A stretch of DNA of 64,000 nt from Plantago elongata. Taxonomy: Eukaryota; Streptophyta; Magnoliopsida; Lamiales; Plantaginaceae. Shown piece by piece: positions 1 to 12,028 of the stretch. A program made the translations under genes and the position numbers. Location: NCBI GenBank assembly GCA_036897095.1, contig JAYMSP010000247.1, forward strand, positions 1-64,000. The letters are read 5' to 3'. Numbering within the stretch: the first letter of the stretch is position 1; each line of letters starts with the position of its first letter. The notes under the pieces are model-generated. The model was given only the letters and a program-made list of their open reading frames with translations, made no database searches and was not told the DNA's origin.

Positions 1-18
1 TGTTGTGTTGTTGTTTTT

Positions 19-54
19 GGGGGGGGGGTGGGGGGGGGGGGGGGGGGGGGGGGG
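19..54. repeat. Poly-G tract at the left edge
   Basis: An almost pure run of G, with one interrupting T at position 29, preceded by a T/G-rich stretch. It is the longest of several G homopolymers in the window (others near 347, 16974, 21021, 25179, 55197, 56596 and 56647). It may be a real simple repeat or a sequencing or assembly artefact, because homopolymers this long are hard to sequence. Confidence 0.9.
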
Positions 55-94
55 AGAAGATGAAGTGCCCTTGCAACAAATATAGGAACAATAA

Positions 95-3000
95 ATGGTT
101 TCCTTCTACAACGTAGTCCAACAGTTGACACGTACGGGGTTTGTGCATGAGTATTTTGTATGGACATCTCATGATGAGGCACCAATCTCGTTCATGTCAT
201 ATGCTAATCTTATGGATCGTAATAGGAAGAAGCAAAAAGTGATAGAAATGACTAAAACACGACAACGTCTGATGCTAATTGTGATTATGAACGAATGGAT
301 GATATGTTTTATGATGTTGTTGGGTTTCTGTTCACAGAGACAAAGAGGGGGGGGGGGACTATCGATGTGGATGAGCCACCATATTCAGAGGATCAAAAGT
401 TCTTTGATATGATGGAATCTGGAAAGAAATCAGTTTACCTGGGGTGTAAGCACACCAAGTTGTCTATGATGGATCGGCTAATGAGTTGTAAAGGTTTTGG
501 ACATTATTTTGAATCGAGCTTCAATTAGTGGATACAACTAATGAAGGAACTTATCCTGACCCAAAACCCAGTTCCCAGTAACTTTTATCAGGCAAAGAAA
601 AAGATGAGGGGAATGCAGATCTATTGGCATGCAAGTTTTGTGAGAAGGATAGCTACAAACTTTACAAGGAGGGGGCTTCAAAGAAATGCAACAAGAAAAT
701 TTTCCCACATAAGAAAATGTGGTTCTTCCCTCTAGCACCTCGTTTGAAGAGGTTGTACAAGTCAAGTGCTACTACTGGTGAAATGTGGTGGCACACAGAA
801 AGAGTACAAGAGGGGGATGTAGGTGGTAAATGGAGCATCCATCATACCCACTGGCATGGAAGGATTTCGATAAGATATATTCGGATGTTGCAGCCGAGTC
901 TAGAAATGTACGTCTGGGGCATTGTACAGATGGTTTTAACCCGTTTGGATGTGACCGGAAGTACTCTTGTTGGCCAGTGATGATGACACTGCACAATATG
1001 CCCCCGATTAAATGCATGAAGAAACCTTTCATGTTTTTTACTACATTGATTCCCAATCCAAAAGATCAAGGACAAAAGTTGGATATGTTTTTGCAACCTC
1101 TAATGAAGGAGCTTATACGTCTGTGGGAAAATAGTATCCAACACACAATGTGTCAATGAAGAAGAATTTTACATTGAGAGTTGCACTACAGTGGTTCATT
1201 AGTGCTTTTCCCGCATACTACATGCTATTTGAAAGGAAAGACACTAATGCATTTAGATTGAAGGAGAGTGGGAAGGAATGCTGGTTTGATTGTCATGGTA
1301 AGTTTCTACCAAAGAATCATCCTTTTAGGAAGAACAAGACTCAATTCTTGAAAAACAAAGTAGATCTGAAAGACCACCCCCCCCTCCCCCCGAGACATCT
1401 TACTGGTTCACAAATACTAGCGGAGATAGGTCAGCTGGGTCTTATGAAAGTGACTGAAATTGGGGCGGAGAAGCACAATAACAAAATTGCGGACAAATGT
1501 GGAGGGAAGAAGAGAAGCATCTTCTGGGACTTGCCTTATTGGATCAGTCTTCTAATACGTCGCATGTTGGATTTTATGCAAATTCAGAAGAACATGTTTG
1601 TGAACTACTTCAACACGATTTGCATCAATCTTGGAAAAACAAAGGATAACGCTAAATCTAGAATCAAGTTGGACACATGGTGTAGAAGCCCTGAGTTGAA
1701 AAAGCAGAATGACAAAGGGCAATGGCCCAAGGCATGTTACACAATCGACACTCAAGCTAGGAACAAACTGTTTGATTCGGTGAAGGAATTGAAGTTTTCA
1801 GACAATTATTCATCGAACTTTAGGCAGTGTGTAGATTTGAAGAAGACACATATGTTCGGGATGAAGAGCCATGATTGTCATGTGTTCATGGAGAGGCTTA
1901 TACCAGTTGCATTTCGTAATATTCTGCCTAAACCTGTGTGGAGCGCTCTTACAAAGATGAGCATATTTTCTTTAAGAATTTGGGCAGCAACTTGGTTGAC
2001 GATGAAGTGTTAGCAAATATTGAAAGAAACATACCATTGATTATATGCAAGCTTGAGCTTGTCTTGCCACCTAGCTTCTTTGATTCTATTGAGCACCTGC
2101 CGATTCACCTCCCACTTGAAGCAAGGCTTGCTGGACCAGTTCAGTATCGTTGGATGTATCCATTTGAGAGGTGTGTAATGAAGGCACTCGGTGTTTATAA
2201 CTTGCAATGTCCCAATATGTACCTAAATATGTATGCATTCCAAGTACTTGGGAAAATTGAAGAAGAATGTCATCAACAAAGGTAAGCCTGAGGGATCGAT
2301 GGCTAATGCATAGATTCAAAAGGAATTTGCTCCCTTCTATTCCTATTACTTTGGTGATCACGTCCCAACAAAGGCATCTAACCCGGCAAGGAATGCAGTT
2401 CGATGTCTAAGAGGATGATGACATTTCCCTTTCAATTTTTACGGTGTTCGGGAGATGGATAAGAAAAGATAGCAATGAGGGATGATAAGGAAATGCAGCC
2501 CAGTACTATGTCCTCTCGAATTATGCTAAAATTGACACATACATGGAGAAATTTTCTGGGTAAGTGGTATTTTCTTTAATGAGACATACTAATTTTAACT
2601 TATAACTACTAAATAACTAATTATACATTCCCACAGAGAGTTAAAAGAGCGTTCTCTTGAGAAGAATCTAATACTAGCAAATGATGAGATCGAAAACCAG
2701 CTTGATGAGGCGTTGCCTCTACAATTTTCACCTTGGTTCAAGGTGTAGGTTCGAGATCATGTTAACAATGTCACATGTGATTACAAAAAAGCTCTAGGAG
2801 AGGGACCAAACATACAAGTTTCTACATTCTCATCGTACATTGTTAATGCCCTGTGGTTCCACACGATTGACTCAGACTCGAACTAGGCTACAACGAATTT
2901 TGGGGTGTGTGTTACAGGGAATGATATGTGTGATACGTTTTACTATGGGAGGTTGGAACGAGTTGTGTGGCTCGAATATCTTGATCTGCCTTTGAAAGAA

Positions 3001-3378
3001 CATATATGTTCGATGTTGATTGCTATGATCCTATACTCCTATTACTGGTTCAAGGAGGAACCAACAATATGAGATGGTTGACATTAATCGTAAGAGGAAG
3101 TATAGCAAGTACAAATCATTTATCTTGGCTACTTAAGTACGCCAAGTGATATTCATTGAATATCCAACCATGAAACGCAACATGGCAGACTAGTCGGCTG
3201 CAATATATATTTGTGTCCACTCTTCAGAGTTGAAAACATTCAGAAAGATGACTCAATCACCAACTTGTTCCAACAGGAGGCCGTTGATGAATCAGCTAGA
3301 AATTCCGTCCAGACAAGGGAAGAGTACACCAAAACTACATGAAAATGTAGATCTTACCACAAGAGTTGACGACGAGGG
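95..3378 (+). pseudogene. TNP2-type CACTA transposase (Transposase_21), broken
   Basis: TNP2 is the cut-and-paste transposase of plant CACTA elements and acts in the nucleus on the terminal repeats. Pieces in family order are visible: an N-terminal part (95-528) with YPGC-like YLGC; the core with FPLAPRLKRLY (about 728-765), NVRLGHCTDGFNPFG (about 905-950), and the FLP.NHPFRKNK segment (about 1308-1340); a segment with LDFMQIQKNMF (about 1567-1600) and GMKSHDCHVFMERL; a DUF4218 part with LAGPVQYRWMYPFER (about 2125-2175); and a DUF4216-like part with FYYGRLE (about 2938-2960). A short GT-AG intron is likely near 2560-2636 and another near 3380-3524. The reading frame changes at least four times (near 350, 625-830, 1150 and 1950), with stops beyond 2290. 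A G run at 347-357 coincides with one frame change. Confidence 0.88.
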
Positions 3379-3524
3379 TATGTGTATGTTATATGTTTAC
3401 ATTATGTTAGTTGATCATTATCCAATATTTATGTGATTTATTACGTGCCAAATTTGTATGTTTTTTCTGCAAATTCACAATAATTTACTAATAAATGATA
3501 TGTATTTCTTCAATTTCTTCGTAG

Positions 3525-5318
3525 AAAGCGACGTAGGAGGCCTACATACTGTCCTCTCGCTTCTTATGGATTGAGTGGTTGTGGCACACCACTCAGTGAT
3601 TCTCTTGGTTTGGAGTCTTCCACTGAGGACCAGTGGTCGAGCAATCAGACACATATTCCAGAGAATCCACTTGGCTTGAGCTTGGGTCAGACAACTCATG
3701 GCACTTGTGCACATACTGGTCTTTCGGGTAATTTCCCCTTGATGATTGCCCCTATACCGCCCTACAGATCGATGCCAAGTGGAAAGAAAAGCCGTTTCTA
3801 TTCCCTACCAGTCGAGATCAATAAGTACTATATATGCACTTGTCCTATACATGCACTTGTATATATATGCACATACTAATGGATTATTATTTCTTATCTC
3901 ACTCGCTTGTAATAGTTTTTGGCCTGATGACGCCGATAAGGTCACTGAGGCCTTCCAATCGATGATGGAGTTACCTGGACAGGGCAGTGAGAAGTATAGT
4001 TATAACATCTCCCAGATCATGTGAACTCATACTATTTCGATGTGTTGAGGGTAAGCTTAAAACATTACTATTCTTCAATTGCAGCTTCTGTCTTTAATTT
4101 ATGTTGATTTGTGTAGTATGTTAGCCACTAGCAATATGTGAGTTGTATATTAGCCACTGTACTTGGGTGATGTGTTAGTCACCATTGTGTTAGTAAATTT
4201 TAGGACATTGTGAGGTATGTTAGCCACTATATGTGAGTGGTACGTTAGCCATTATACTTGGGTTATATGCTCTTATTAAAATGTGTTATTTCTTATGTTA
4301 GATGGGTTGTTCCATTTGGCTTACATAGTGTCATTTCTGTGTTGTGGGGAATATCGTAGAAAGACTACTACATCTCGAATACTCTACTTCCCCAGCTATG
4401 GGATACTTTCGAGACCATAGGGTCTAACCAGTACATGAAGAAGATCAATGCTGGGAAGAAGTTGTGGAAAACTCAGAAACAAAAAAGCTATTTGGATAGA
4501 GAATTATTCCCTCACCTTGTGGGAGGTTTACTGGGGATGATCCAATTGTAGTGGATACAACGTGGAAGAATTAGCAAAACCGTTGTCTCAGTCGGTTGGT
4601 TGTATTGGCATATCCTTACACCATTTAGGTACTAGAGCTGTCATCACAGATTACACGATGCAGGTTAGTGATTGGTACTTACTAGTTGTGTATTTTCATT
4701 CCATTCATATATATATGTCTGATATCGAATAAGTTACTTCCTTTGTTGTTCTTTTTTATTCCGAAGCTACCAACTTACTATTTTTTTTCTTGTATAAATG
4801 TTTGTTTTATATGCTCAATCAGCAGAGGGCCCTGGGCCTGGGTACCACTACTTAAAGAAGGCAAAGCAGGGGAAGGATGGAGTTTGGGTAGACATAAAAG
4901 TTGAGACCATTGCGGTATGTTTCATAATTAATTTAGTTACGGTCGACATTACAACATGAGTATTTTAAAAGATTGTATCTCATTTAATATATGCACTTTT
5001 GTATTGCAGGCTGAGGTGGATAAGAGGATCGCTAGTCGGGACCTCACCATTGACGAATAAAATAAAATCTTCTTTGAGGTCAACCAATTGGACAACAGTG
5101 GTAGACTCTATGGAGTTGGTAGTCTAGCCAGATCGATGGAACATGGTAGCTACTCAGTGTCCAAGGGAGGGTTACGTGTTTACATAGAGAGCCTGGTGGA
5201 GCAGATGATGACTCTTCAGCATAGACTAATTCTGACGTTGTTGGAGAACCAGGCTCGTTTATCAGGTGGAGTCTTTGACAAAACGAGTTGGATCCGAATC
5301 ACCTCCATCATCTCCTGA
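3525..5318 (+). pseudogene. Second CACTA gene, Transposase_24-like, broken
   Basis: Downstream of TNP2, CACTA elements often carry a second gene whose product binds subterminal repeats. Here several exon-like open stretches lie in order: 3525-3830 (Ser/Gly/Pro-rich), 3917-4020 (starting SFWPDD), about 4350-4660, about 4820-4915 and 5008-5318. The last two resemble the Transposase_24 (Ptta/En/Spm) C-terminal region: KQGKDGVWVDIKVE, then DNSGRLYGVGSLARS, then a helical tail with two leucine-rich heptad-like turns. AT-rich intervals between them look like introns; one 3' junction ends TTGTATTGCAG at 5009. In-frame stops occur between the matching stretches. The first exons are not recognised, so the gene's start and exon chain are uncertain. 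Confidence 0.6.
4112..4268. repeat. Degenerate tandem repeat, GTTAGCCACTAT-type
   Basis: At least five imperfect copies of a phrase like GTATGTTAGCCACTATACTTGGG follow one another with irregular spacing. They lie in an intron-like stretch of the second CACTA gene. No function can be assigned; this is probably simple tandem slippage. Confidence 0.7.
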
Positions 5319-5336
5319 TCATATCATGAATTAGTT

Positions 5337-5410
5337 ACTTGTGTTTTTCTGTTTTATACGAATTATTAGGTACTTGTCTTTTATTTTGTGTACGTATTAT
5401 TAGGTAATTG
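5337..5410. repeat. Tandem repeat of about 35 bp in the CACTA 3' part
   Basis: Two head-to-tail copies of a unit beginning ACTTGTGTTTT and ending ATTATTAGGT occupy 5337-5405, followed by AATTG. A third copy begins at 23921, directly after the gypsy element. This places the gypsy insertion inside the repeat and shows that 5410 and 23921 were once adjacent. Confidence 0.82.
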
Positions 5411-5481
5411 TGATGGGTGGATTTTGTACCATCTCATCTAGTCTTTTTCACGTCCTTTTATTGTTCCTAAGTCTTAGTATT
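5411..5481 (+). repeat. Gyp1 5' LTR, first part
   Basis: The stretch from TGATGGGTGG through ACCATCTCATCTAGTC matches the start of the 3' LTR at 22296. The LTR continues at 14958, beyond the inserted copia element Cop1. Confidence 0.87.
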
Positions 5482-6086
5482 TGAAAGTGCAAACTGCACT
5501 AAATGATAATCTTATCTTTCTTAAAAAGTTCAATGTTTTTAGTTTATTGTTGTGCTATAGGTGTGTCAACATTGGAGACAACATTGCAGATGACATTGAC
5601 TTGCTGGAAACTTGGAGTCGAAGAAATCAAGAATATTAATTCACTGTCGACTCAAGAAAGAATGTTGAACACTATATGTATACGAAAGGAATTCGACAAC
5701 AACACTTTATACCATTCACTGATCATGTCTAGAGATCTTTATTCATTGATACGTTCTTGTTTTCTGCTAGTCTTTGAGATTCCATCAAGAAGAATTATCA
5801 TATAGAATAGGACTTTCACTACACTTATTCTAGGACTAGTTTTGGTGTTTTGTCAATCACCTGTGATTGATTTAAAGCACCGTTTAATAATTCTACTTGT
5901 TCGTAGAAATTTTTTCTACGGCACAGCTAGTATATATTTTATATATTGGCTTGGTTTATAGAAGAAAATTGATTATACAGTGCAGTTTATTCTTCTAGTT
6001 TTGAAGACAATGTTGACTCAACATCGTAGTCAATATTGTCTATTATTCAAGTGTTTAAGTACAATCCCAGTCTAAATGTTCTAACA
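5482..6086 (+). repeat. Cop1 5' LTR
   Basis: Starts TGAAAGTGCA and ends TTCTAACA. A TATA-like ACTATATGTATAC lies near 5670-5684. It carries two groups of the AATGTTGAC/GTCAACATT motif, near 5563-5612 and 6009-6038, both also present in the 3' LTR. Confidence 0.88.
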
Positions 6087-6088
6087 AG

Positions 6089-6105
6089 TGGCATCAGAGC
6101 CAGCC
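6089..6105 (+). promoter_or_regulatory. Cop1 primer-binding site
   Basis: TGGCATCAGAGCCAGCC directly follows the 5' LTR and resembles the plant copia PBS for initiator tRNA-Met (TGGTATCAGAGC). The same site occurs in Cop2 on the other strand. Confidence 0.85.
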
Positions 6106-6117
6106 ACCTAATTTCTG

Positions 6118-7150
6118 GTGTCTGGATTTGGTATTGCTATAATGGACGCCTACTCAAATGACAACAAACCACTTGTGCTCGATTGGTCAAACTACACTTT
6201 GTGGCAAATCAAGATGCAGACATATATCAAGGTTCTTGAAGTTCGTGCTTGGAGATCGATTGTGGAAGGCTATGTATGGCCTACTGAAGGACATGATGAA
6301 GATGGTGAATTGTGTGAATCCCTGAAGAATGATTCAATCCAGGGAAAAAAATATGTTGGCTTGTCTCAGTGATGATTTAGGTTACGAACAGGAGGAAGAC
6401 GATTCTGATGCTCATGCCAAAGCTCTGCACTCTGTCCTGGACAATGTTAACAATGACAAGTTGGCAATGATGAAGGAACTCTTCTTTGACTATGATGATT
6501 CACAGAACTATGAAACTCTTTTCTGGACTAAACTTGAAGAATCAGTTTCTATTAGTGTTTTGTGTCTGCATGCTTCAATCGAGTTTGATACAGATATCTC
6601 CTTTGATGAAGAACTCACTGATGAACAACTGATTGAAGAACTTCAACTAATGTATGAAGGACTCCTCAAAGAATTTAAGAAACTGAAGAAATTCTCGAAG
6701 AAAATAGAAAAAAGAAGATGATGACCTAAAATCCACAATTCTCAAGCTCAAAGTTGCTCTCACTAAAAAGGATGTTGAATTCTGCAAGGTAATTGCTGAA
6801 CTTGACAAAGAAAAGAAGGTAATCTCTAAATAGAACACTTCTACTTCTAAACATAATGACATGCTTGATATGGACAATGATGGCACCACTGGCCTAGGTT
6901 ACATAGGTAGCTATAGCTCTTCCTGTGAAAAGAAAATTGGGTGTGACATGAACTGCAAAAGTTATATAGGTAACTCTGAATCTAAAGAAAAAGTTAAACC
7001 CCTTTTTGAATTGGTCAGTGCACCTGTTTTCATAAAAAAAAAATAGTAAGAAAACATTTGTGTGTCAATACTATCTTAAACCCGGTCATAAGAAACCCTA
7101 CTGCTTTGTATACCTAAAAGATCTAAAAAAAGGGTAAGATAGAAAGTTCC
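6118..7150 (+). pseudogene. Cop1 gag remnant
   Basis: Gag forms the cytoplasmic particle of the retroelement. The N-terminal part shows LVLDWSNYTLWQIKMQTYIK, matching the start of copia gag proteins (PVLDGSNY.LWK...). It is followed by an acidic stretch and a Lys/Glu/Leu-rich coiled-coil-like segment (about 6600-6830). The gag looks shorter than that of the sister copy Cop2 and no CCHC zinc knuckle was found. Fossil, broken. Confidence 0.75.
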
Positions 7151-7479
7151 AGTACTGAGCAAAACTCTGATAAGACTATCTCTGAGGAAGTAACTCAAAA
7201 TAAACCTACTGAAGCATGTGACAAACCCAGTGTTGACACCAATGTTGAGTCAACATCCAAGTCAACCTATCCAAGAATTGACAATACCAAGGTAACTGGT
7301 GAGTCAACATTGAAGTCAATAGGGGAAGGTACTGAAAAGGTTTGTCTTAATTCTTCTACTTCCACTCCAGATCCTTTAGGCAGTGGTCGTATTACTCAGA
7401 ACAGTCCTAAAAATAAGTGTAAAAGAGTTTGGGCTCCTAGAGAAAAGATTGTTTGCAATGTTGTTTTTTCTGTTGCTAC

Positions 7480-7760
7480 TTCTCCTAACAATGCAGGAAA
7501 ATGGTACTTTGGTAGTGGATGCTCACGTCATATGACTGGCAATCCCAAGCATCTAGCAAACTATGTTTCTCAGATGGGTTGATTAGTGACTTATGGTGGA
7601 GGCTACAAAAGTAGAATTCTTGGAAAAGGAACTCTCTTCGTTGAAGGATATCCTAACCTTAGGAATGTTTTACTAGTGGAGGCTTAACAGCTAATCTTGT
7701 GAGCATAAGCCATTTGTGTGATGATGATCTAGAGGTTAAATTTGACAAAGTTTCATGTCT
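7480..7760 (+). pseudogene. Cop1 protease remnant
   Basis: WYFGSGCSRHMTGNPKHLAN corresponds to the copia aspartic protease signature W.(L/F)DSG(C/A)S.HMTG. It is followed by the SISHLCDDDLEVKFDKVSC region typical of Sirevirus-like polyproteins. The protease would cut the gag-pol polyprotein. Fossil, broken. Confidence 0.8.
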
Positions 7761-7879
7761 AGTTTACACTTGTGCAGATCAGAAGGTTGTTATGACATGT
7801 ACAAGGTCCAGTGATAACTGCTATGTGAAGACTGCTTCTCAAAATTGCATTCTTGAAACAAACAGTGATGCTGAGATGT

Positions 7880-8740
7880 AGCACACGAAGCTTGGACATA
7901 TGAATTATAGGAATCTGGTGAAACTCATCAAAACCGCAGTTGTCACTGGAGTACCAAAGCACAAAAATACTTGGAAACATGTTTGTGGAGACTTTCTAAT
8001 TGGTAAGGAAACAAGAGTTGTGCACCCATCTATTCAAACTGAAGGACAACAGAGAGGTACATTCAATTGCTTTGAACTTTTTCATATGGATCTCATGGGT
8101 CCAACTGAAGTTGAAAGTCATGGAGGTAAATGGTACATCTATTTCAATGTTGATGATTTTTCTTGATTTACTTGGGTAAATTTTCTAAAAGAAAAATCTG
8201 AAACTTTTTCATCTTTCAAGAAACTGCATGCTAGCTTCAGTACTCTCTACTCTACTGTGGTTCAAAGAATTAGGTCTGATCATTGTAAGGAATTTGAGAA
8301 TCAATCATTTGTCAAATTATGTGAATTGAAAGGTATCTCTAATGAATTCACTGCACAGAAAACTCCTCAACAAAATGGTGTAGCTGAAAGAAAGAATAGA
8401 ACCTTACAAGAAATGGCAGGGTCATGTTGAGTTCCATGAAATTGTCAAAAATACTATGGGCTGAAGCTGTCAATACTGCTTGTCACATAATCAATAGAGT
8501 TTATCTTAGACTAGGAACTGTAACTTCTCTATGTGAGATCTTGAAAGGATAAAAACCTAATTTGAAATACTTTCATGTCTTTGGTTGTACTTTCTATATC
8601 CTCAATGATAGAGAACATCTAGGTAAGTTTGATATGAAAAGTGATAAAGGTATCCTTGTTGGATATTCTCCCAATAGCCATGCCTTTAAAGTTTATAATC
8701 CAAGGACACAAACCATTCAAGAATCTATTAAATGTTACTT
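7880..8740 (+). pseudogene. Cop1 integrase remnant
   Basis: The GAG-pre-integrase part (HTKLGHMNYRNLVKL) and the core with FHMDLMGP and TPQQNGVAERKNR are recognisable. They are followed by the C-terminal region with HVFGCTFYILNDREHLGKFD and GILVGYSPNSHAFKVYN. The order before reverse transcriptase confirms Ty1/copia. Fossil, broken. Confidence 0.85.
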
Positions 8741-9199
8741 TTGATGATGCTAAGCCATTTGCATAGAAAAGCAATGAAATAGGTACAATGCAGGAAACAG
8801 GTTCTACTTCTGTAAATACAGGTACTGAACCAGAACAGAAAGCTGAACCTTAATCTAGTACTCCAGCTCAATGAGATAGTGTCAATGTTAACAACAATGT
8901 TGACTCAACATCGAGTTCAACATTGCAGGCTGAAGGCACAATGGATGAAGCTTCTCGTGAAGAAGAATCCGAAACAGTGTCAGATGATTCTAAAACAGCT
9001 CCTGAACCTGAACATGAACCTCTGACTCATTTTCTGGATAATATAAGGAGAGATCCCCCACAAAGGGTTCGAAGAGATCATTCCAATACTCAAATAATTG
9101 GTACCTCAAGTGGAAGGACTCTAAGAAGTAATACTAGAAAGAACTACAAAGAGACGGTCATGTATCCTACACTCTGCCAATCTTTAAGTTCTTCTTGTT

Positions 9200-10240
9200 T
9201 TATCTCCCTTACTGAACCAAAAAATGTGAAGGAATCTTTAAAAGATGATTACTGGATAGAAGCCATGCACAATGAACTTCACCAATTCAAAACTAATGAT
9301 GCTTGGACCTTAGTCCCCAGACCTCTTGATATCAATGTCATTGGTACTAAGTGGATTTTCAAAAGTAAAAGTGATGAGAATGGTGTTGTTACAAAAAATA
9401 AGGCTAGATTAGTTGCTCAAGGCTATACCTAAGTTGAAGGTGTAGATTTTGATGAAACATTTGCGCCTGTTGCTAGACTTGATTTCATTAGACTCCTCTT
9501 GGCAATTGCATGCTGTTTAAAAATTAAACTTCAACAAATAGATGTTAAAGGTTCCTTCTTAAATGGTTACATTGATAAAGAAGTCTATGTTGAGCAACCT
9601 AAAGTGTATGAAGATCCAAAACATCCTGATAATGTGTTCAAACTTAGAAAAACTTTGTATGGTCTTAAACAAGCCACTCGTGCTTGGTATGCTATACTAA
9701 CTGAATTCTTGGTTGATTTTGGTTTCAAAAAGGGAGATGGTGATCAAGCCTTGTTCATCCTAAGAGAAGGAAAAGATATTCGCATTGCTCAAATCTATGT
9801 AGATGATATTATTTTTGGTTCAACTAACTCTACCATGGTAGATCAGTTTGTTAAAGTTATGACAGGTACATTTGAAATGAGTATGATTGGAGAACTAAGT
9901 TTCTTCCTAGGATTGCAAATTTAGCAAAGACAGGATGGTCTGCTTCTGTCTCAGGAGAAATATGCTAAGAATCTGATCAAAAAGTTTGAATTGGACAGTG
10001 CAAAACCCTGCAACACTCCTATGGCTATTGCTCTCAAACTCAGCAAGATTGACGTTAGGGAAGATGTTGACCCAACATTGTACAAATCAATGATTGGAAG
10101 ACTTCTATACCTCTCCGCCACCAGACCAGATATCATGTTTTCAGTTAGTGTTTGTGCCAGGTATCAATCCAACCCTAAAATCCCTCACCTGACTGCAGGT
10201 ATGTGTCAGGAACTGTTAATCTAGGATTATTGTTTGCATG
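9200..10240 (+). pseudogene. Cop1 reverse transcriptase remnant
   Basis: Conserved copia RT stretches are present: WTLVPRPLDINVIGTKWIFK (about 9303-9362), KARLVAQGYT (about 9400-9430), the LYGLKQATRAWY region (about 9657-9690) and the catalytic box IYVDDIIFGSTN (about 9795-9830). The RT-RNase H connection (LYLSATRPDIMFSVSVCARY) follows near 10105-10165. The catalytic YVDD itself is still readable. Fossil, broken. Confidence 0.87.
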
Positions 10241-10722
10241 TGATTCAAACACTAATCTACTAAGATTTAGTGATTCTGATTGGGTTGGTGATCTTGATGA
10301 TAGCAAATCTACCAGTGGAGGTTACTTTTATCTTGGTCCTAATCTTGTTTCTTGGTATAGCAAGAAACAAAATTGTGTGTAACTCTCTACTACTAAATCT
10401 GAATATGTAGTAGCTGGGAGTTGTGTGTCTCAACTCATTTGGTTGAAAATCATGTTGCATGATTATGGTCATGAAAGTTATACACTCTTGATGTTATGTG
10501 ACAACCTTAGCGCCATTCATATTTCTAAGAACCCTTTTCAACATTCACGCACTAAAGACATTGACATTAGGCATCATTTTCTAAAAGACATGGTCAATAA
10601 GCAAGTCATTGACATAGAGCATATAGAAACCAAAAACCAACTAGCAGATATCTTTACCAAACCACTAGATATAGAGAGATTCTTCAGTCCGAGAAGGTCT
10701 CTTGGTATGTGCACTGTCTGAT
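10218..10722 (+). pseudogene. Cop1 RNase H remnant
   Basis: Copia RNase H signatures follow RT: FSDSDWVGDLDD near 10269-10305, the SKKQNCV...ESEYVVAGSC region near 10360-10425, and LCDNLSAIHISKNPFQHSRT near 10495-10555. The usual end KTKNQLADIFTKPL is seen near 10630-10670. Fossil, broken. Confidence 0.85.
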
Positions 10723-12028
10723 TTGCATTGTTGACTTAACATCACGGTCAACATTGGCAGTTAGTCTTTTAGTGATGCTGTTTTTATTTGCTTTCTATGT
10801 GTTGTACTCTTTCTATGTGTTTAAGGTCTGAAAGACTACTTAAAACCAAGGTTGAAGGGAATTGAGTTTCTTGGGTGTTTGATCTATGAAAAACCCATTG
10901 ATATTGTTTTATGGATATTTTACTCCTGTGCCTTGACTCGCATTTGATGTTGCCCCCTTTGATGTTTATGATTGTGGTTGTGCACTAGAACGACTAGATA
11001 CAATCTACTTTTATACTGGGGTGCGTGGGGTTCCAGTTGCCCGCATTCGGTATGATTGTTTTCTTGAGGTGGTTTCTATAATGGTGAGACAAATAATGTG
11101 CATGCATTGGGACACTAGGGTGTATGGAGTTCCGGCTGCCTGCATTCAGTCCTATGTGCACACCTGTTTTACTAATAGAATGGTGCTCCGGTTGACTGCA
11201 TTCAATGTGTGTCCTACTCATTGTGCAATAAAAAATAAAAAATAAAAGAAAAAAGAATACCACATACTATTGTTTCATTTTATTTAATTTTTGGGAAAAC
11301 GTTAGGTGTGTTTCATGTTGCTCTATCCCACTCTATCTTGCCTCCAGCATTAGTGATGTTAATCGGGTCTGCATTTCTTGGGGCTTAGTGACTGGCTGAC
11401 TTACAATAATAGTGGCCTGATTTTCCGATGTTGTCATCATTGTTGGGTGAACATTGTGGTCATCATTGGCTGTTCTTGTTGCATATTTGATGCACTTATC
11501 TGAAAATTCTCTGTTCCTCTTCTCTTATGTGATTTGTACATATTTTTAGTTTGGGTTTGAGGGGGAGTCAGTATCCTCTGCATGATAATGTGTCTTCTTG
11601 TTATTGCGTATCTTGTCACATCTTTAAATTGAGATAAAATTTGACCTCCCTATGGTTTGTCCTTTTATCTCATTATCTTAACTTGATAGAATTTTGTTTC
11701 ACTAACAAATTATAATCCTGAATTAACAGTTGTGTACCAATCAGAGTTTTGCTTTGGTACATACTTGCACGATTTTTTTTTGACAAATCCCATCCCAGAA
11801 AAACATGTGTTGATCAATTTAGCATAAAAATCAGTCTATTAACCATTAGCCCACTTAACCCCTCTGAAGCTTGACACTTGTCCGTTATTACCCACCCCCA
11901 CAAAAGGTTGTGTTAAAACTTTTCTTACTATCTTCTTCTCAGTATATAGTGTCCCTTCATCTTCCTTCCAAAAACTTCTCAGTTGTTCCTCTCCCACCCA
12001 AAAAACTGTCAACATCATTAAGACAACC
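10723..12028 (+). other. Cop1 spacer between RNase H and the extra ORF
   Basis: This 1.3-kb interval has no convincing coding frame. It holds three imperfect direct repeats around 11020-11055, 11110-11150 and 11183-11212, each with a phrase like TTCCGGCTGCCTGCATTC. It also holds a polypurine-like GAGGGGGAGT at 11560-11568 and further copies of the GTCAACATT motif near 10729 and 11440. The same arrangement is present in Cop2 (47600-48885, opposite strand), so the interval is conserved in the family. Confidence 0.75.

Larger units (their letters stand above)
55..5410 (+). mobile_element. CACTA (En/Spm) DNA transposon, left and central part
   Basis: This stretch holds the degenerate coding part of a CACTA transposon: a TNP2-type transposase followed by a second gene with a Transposase_24-like end. 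The left terminus lies outside the window. The right terminus is not at 5410: an Athila-like gypsy element interrupts the CACTA there, and the CACTA resumes at 23921 and ends at 24373. Continuity is shown by a roughly 35-bp tandem repeat that runs up to 5410 and continues at 23921. Both genes show several frame changes and stops, so the copy is dead. Family assignment rests on clear TNP2 motifs and on the CACTA-type end at 24361-24373. Confidence 0.88.
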